Source of the DNA: Lineus longissimus
Lineage: Eukaryota; Nemertea; Pilidiophora; Heteronemertea; Lineidae
DNA length: 64,000 bases
Assembly (NCBI RefSeq): GCF_910592395.1
Contig: NC_088311.1
Span: 10,730,501 to 10,794,500, forward strand
Direction: 5' to 3'
Numbering within the stretch: the stretch's first letter is position 1; each line of letters begins with the position of its first letter. Below, in pieces: positions 61,883 through 64,000 of this stretch. Position numbers and translations under genes: made by a program. Below the pieces are notes generated by a model that was given only the letters and a program-made list of their open reading frames with translations, had not been told where the DNA came from and ran no database searches.

Positions 61883-62676
61883 GAATTTTCATATGTTCCA
61901 AGGTCACTTAAAACAAGGTCAGCTATTTTGTCAGTGGAAAAGCATTTGAAAAGAGGTTTGTAAGATAACTTTCAAAAAGGGTTCTTTGATGTTCAGATCA
62001 GTATGTTAAAGATACTGCGCCGATTTTTTGGTGTTACGAATTTTCATATTGATGACTGCTGTATATCATGTATATTTTTGTAAACTCTTGCATAATTGTG
62101 AACCGAGGTTTTCGGTGAAGTAGTCAAAAGGTGACACTTTTGCATCCTTCTCTATCTTTAACTGATGTTTTGAAATGTTTACTTGATATTCCCTGTAGCT
62201 GATTGAGTATACAGATATTGTGATATTTTATAGTATGATAAATTTAGAGAGTTTAATCTGTTCCATGGATTCAAGTTTCCTAGAAATTGTCTGCTGTTCC
62301 ACCATTGTTCACAACGGCTTCTTCAGGACTAGCTAGGTCAAGTCTGTTCCCGTGAGAAGACTGATGGCATTGTCCTCATGTGTGATAAGTTGAAATGCAA
62401 GCCGCAGTGTTTGTTGACCTTCAACTTACCGTGAACGACTCCAACGCTGAGGATTATTGTGGAAAATGGTGAAAATGTTAACATTCTCCAGTAAAGTCTG
62501 AATCCGGTGAACAGATTGAATTTTCTGCTTGAATTATTGAACATTACACCAGTATTTTATGGTATGTTTACTTTTACAAAATGAGACAATGTTATGTCTT
62601 TGCCATAAAATTACAAAATATTGTGAAGCTCAGTGTCATAACTCTTGTTTAGATAAATTTATAGTGATACAACTGT
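61883..62676. other. No gene recognised
   Basis: AT-rich sequence; the minus open frame at 62544-62338 has no recognisable motif. Confidence 0.5.
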
Positions 62677-62808
62677 AGCGTCATTGCCAACTTGAGTAGC
62701 ATTGTTGTCAACTTGAATAGCATTGGTGCCTACCTTATAACATTGGTGCCTACCTGAGTAGCATTGTTGCCTACCTGAGTAGCATTGGTGCCAACCTGAG
62801 TAGCACTG
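62677..62808. repeat. 21-bp minisatellite
   Basis: About six imperfect units of the form 'agcattggtgcctacctgagt', with variants 'agcattgttgtcaacttgaat'. Confidence 0.85.
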
Positions 62809-63655
62809 GGAATACTCCTAACAATGCTTCTGCAGCCTGTATTTCCGTGTAAGGCTGTGCATCCATAGACTCTTCCCTAGTTCAGTTTTCCCCTGTTCGT
62901 ATTGGCTTATGACTTTGTAGTGCGCCTCACACAAAATAAAACCTTGTTTGGCATATTGGACTTTCCCCTTAGTTGTACCAGGAAACATTAGTGCACAAGA
63001 GAACAGTCTATGGGTACGCAGCCTCATGGACCCTCTCAGAGTACCCCAACACCAAACAGGCTAAACAAGTTTGAATTTGAGACAAAGGTTCGATTTTAAG
63101 AGAGGAGGAGGTTCGTGGGAGAAACTGTCAACTAAAAAGATATTTGTGTGCTGTTTATTTTTTGCATCTACAGATAATTGTGAAAACATGTCAGGGAATA
63201 AGAAATCTTATCATAATTACTGCTACGTAGGGGTTTTAAAAAATTGTGCAAATCTGCAAAATATATTGTCTGCGAATATTTCTGAGTTTACAGTAACTGG
63301 TTTCTTTTATGATAATATTGCAAATATTTGTAATTTTTGATTAGTGCGAAGTTAGGATTTATGCTGATAAATGCATGAGATGTATTGTTTTATCACAGAT
63401 AATTAATGGCCAATAAAAAGCTCTATTTTATTTATTATATGAAGGTTGTAGTTGAATTTCTTATGCCACCAATACAAAGCAAGAGACAGTGATTTCAAAT
63501 GCTCTGAGGTACTTCTGATTCTTTCCCAAACCGTGAAAGCTTAATAGTAAATGCTCCTTGGCATTCCCGAAGATTCTGATATGATGAAGTACCTTGAACA
63601 AGGACCTTGCCATGGAGAAAACCTTACTCTGGAAACTATATTTGACCTGTAAGCT
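62809..63655. other. No gene recognised
   Basis: Short open frames only. Confidence 0.5.
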
Positions 63656-64000
63656 TTAATGGTTGTGACCATATAGACGAACACACAGCCCCTGCTGTCT
63701 TTGCTTAGTGATTGTGACACGGTAGACCAGGCACAGCTCCTGCTGTCTTTGCTCAATGGTCGTGGCAGGATTGACAAGATGCAGCTCCTGCTGTTCAATG
63801 GTTGAGACATGAGAGAAAGGTCACAGCCTCTGATGTCTATGCATAATGGTTGTGACAATATAGACAATACAAAGCTCCTGCTGTCTTTGCCCAATGGTTG
63901 TGACAAGATAGACAATACATATCTCCTGCTGTCTTTGCTCAGTGGCTGAGATACGATAGACGATACACACATCTCTGGCTGTCTTTGCTTAATGGCTGTG
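63655..64000. repeat. Minisatellite, unit about 48-51 bp, running off the window
   Basis: Repeats of 'gctcctgctgtctttgctca' with 'atggttgtgacaagatagac' spaced 48 to 51 bases. Translated on minus it gives a repetitive protein (SQPLSKDSR, YVLSIL), which is an artefact of the multiple-of-three-like unit. Confidence 0.85.

Noticed and set aside
63541-63972. Open frame with a repetitive protein (SQPLSKDSR)
   Set aside because: Produced by the minisatellite; no sign of selection or a gene context.

Overview
This is animal nuclear DNA, probably from a marine invertebrate. It shows spliced genes with GT-AG introns, dense families of eukaryotic DNA transposons and LTR elements, AT-rich intergenic sequence, and scattered TAGGCCTA-type motifs that I associate with echinoderm and hemichordate genomes (a weak hint; I cannot name the species). 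I see no bacterial operons, tRNA, rRNA or CRISPR. Nearly every recognisable coding region is a transposon, retroelement or virus-like gene, most are broken, and most lie on the minus strand.

Layout. 1-0.6 kb: two open stretches of an unrecognised gene running off the left edge. 1.6-11.9 kb: a minus-strand multi-exon gene region. Its 3' exons lie at 1.6-3.2 kb and are preceded by four tandem copies (A-D) of a block of small exons, separated by members of one non-autonomous repeat family carrying GTCGTC arrays and ~300 bp internal repeats. Copy D keeps an empty insertion site. 13-16.6 kb: fragments of a Helitron helicase, an envelope-like fusion glycoprotein, and two copies of an unrecognised acidic coding segment. 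16.6-24.8 kb: a spliced piggyBac transposase gene with one transposon (mariner/Tc1-like, TA target duplication) nested in its coding region and another (transposase plus HNH nuclease ORF, TAAG target duplication) nested in its first intron. 25-37 kb: a virus-like gene block (triple-PC4 protein, TATA-binding-protein homologue, protein-primed family B DNA polymerase, acidic protein, dUTPase), with a second polymerase fragment and Ty3/gypsy gag remnants on either side. 37-45 kb: three related retroelement-like copies, one carrying an intact-looking Kolobok-type transposon with TTAA target duplication; a paralogous copy nearby preserves the empty site. 45-49 kb: a short LTR and its solo copy, a 34-bp tandem array, and two RING-finger genes. 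49-55.7 kb: three tandem copies of an unrecognised ORF with alternative C-termini, one of which is homologous to the domain in the 3-11 kb exon array. 55.8-62 kb: fragments of a LINE reverse transcriptase, a Kolobok-like transposase, a Tc1 transposase with an intron, a fold-back element and a second, decayed piggyBac. 62-64 kb: minisatellites.

The two most unusual things are (i) the compact PC4-TBP-PolB-dUTPase block, which looks like an endogenised DNA virus or virus-like element that brought its own basal transcription factors, and (ii) a novel protein family represented twice, once as a tandem array of exon cassettes and once as a tandem array of large exons whose C-termini have been swapped.
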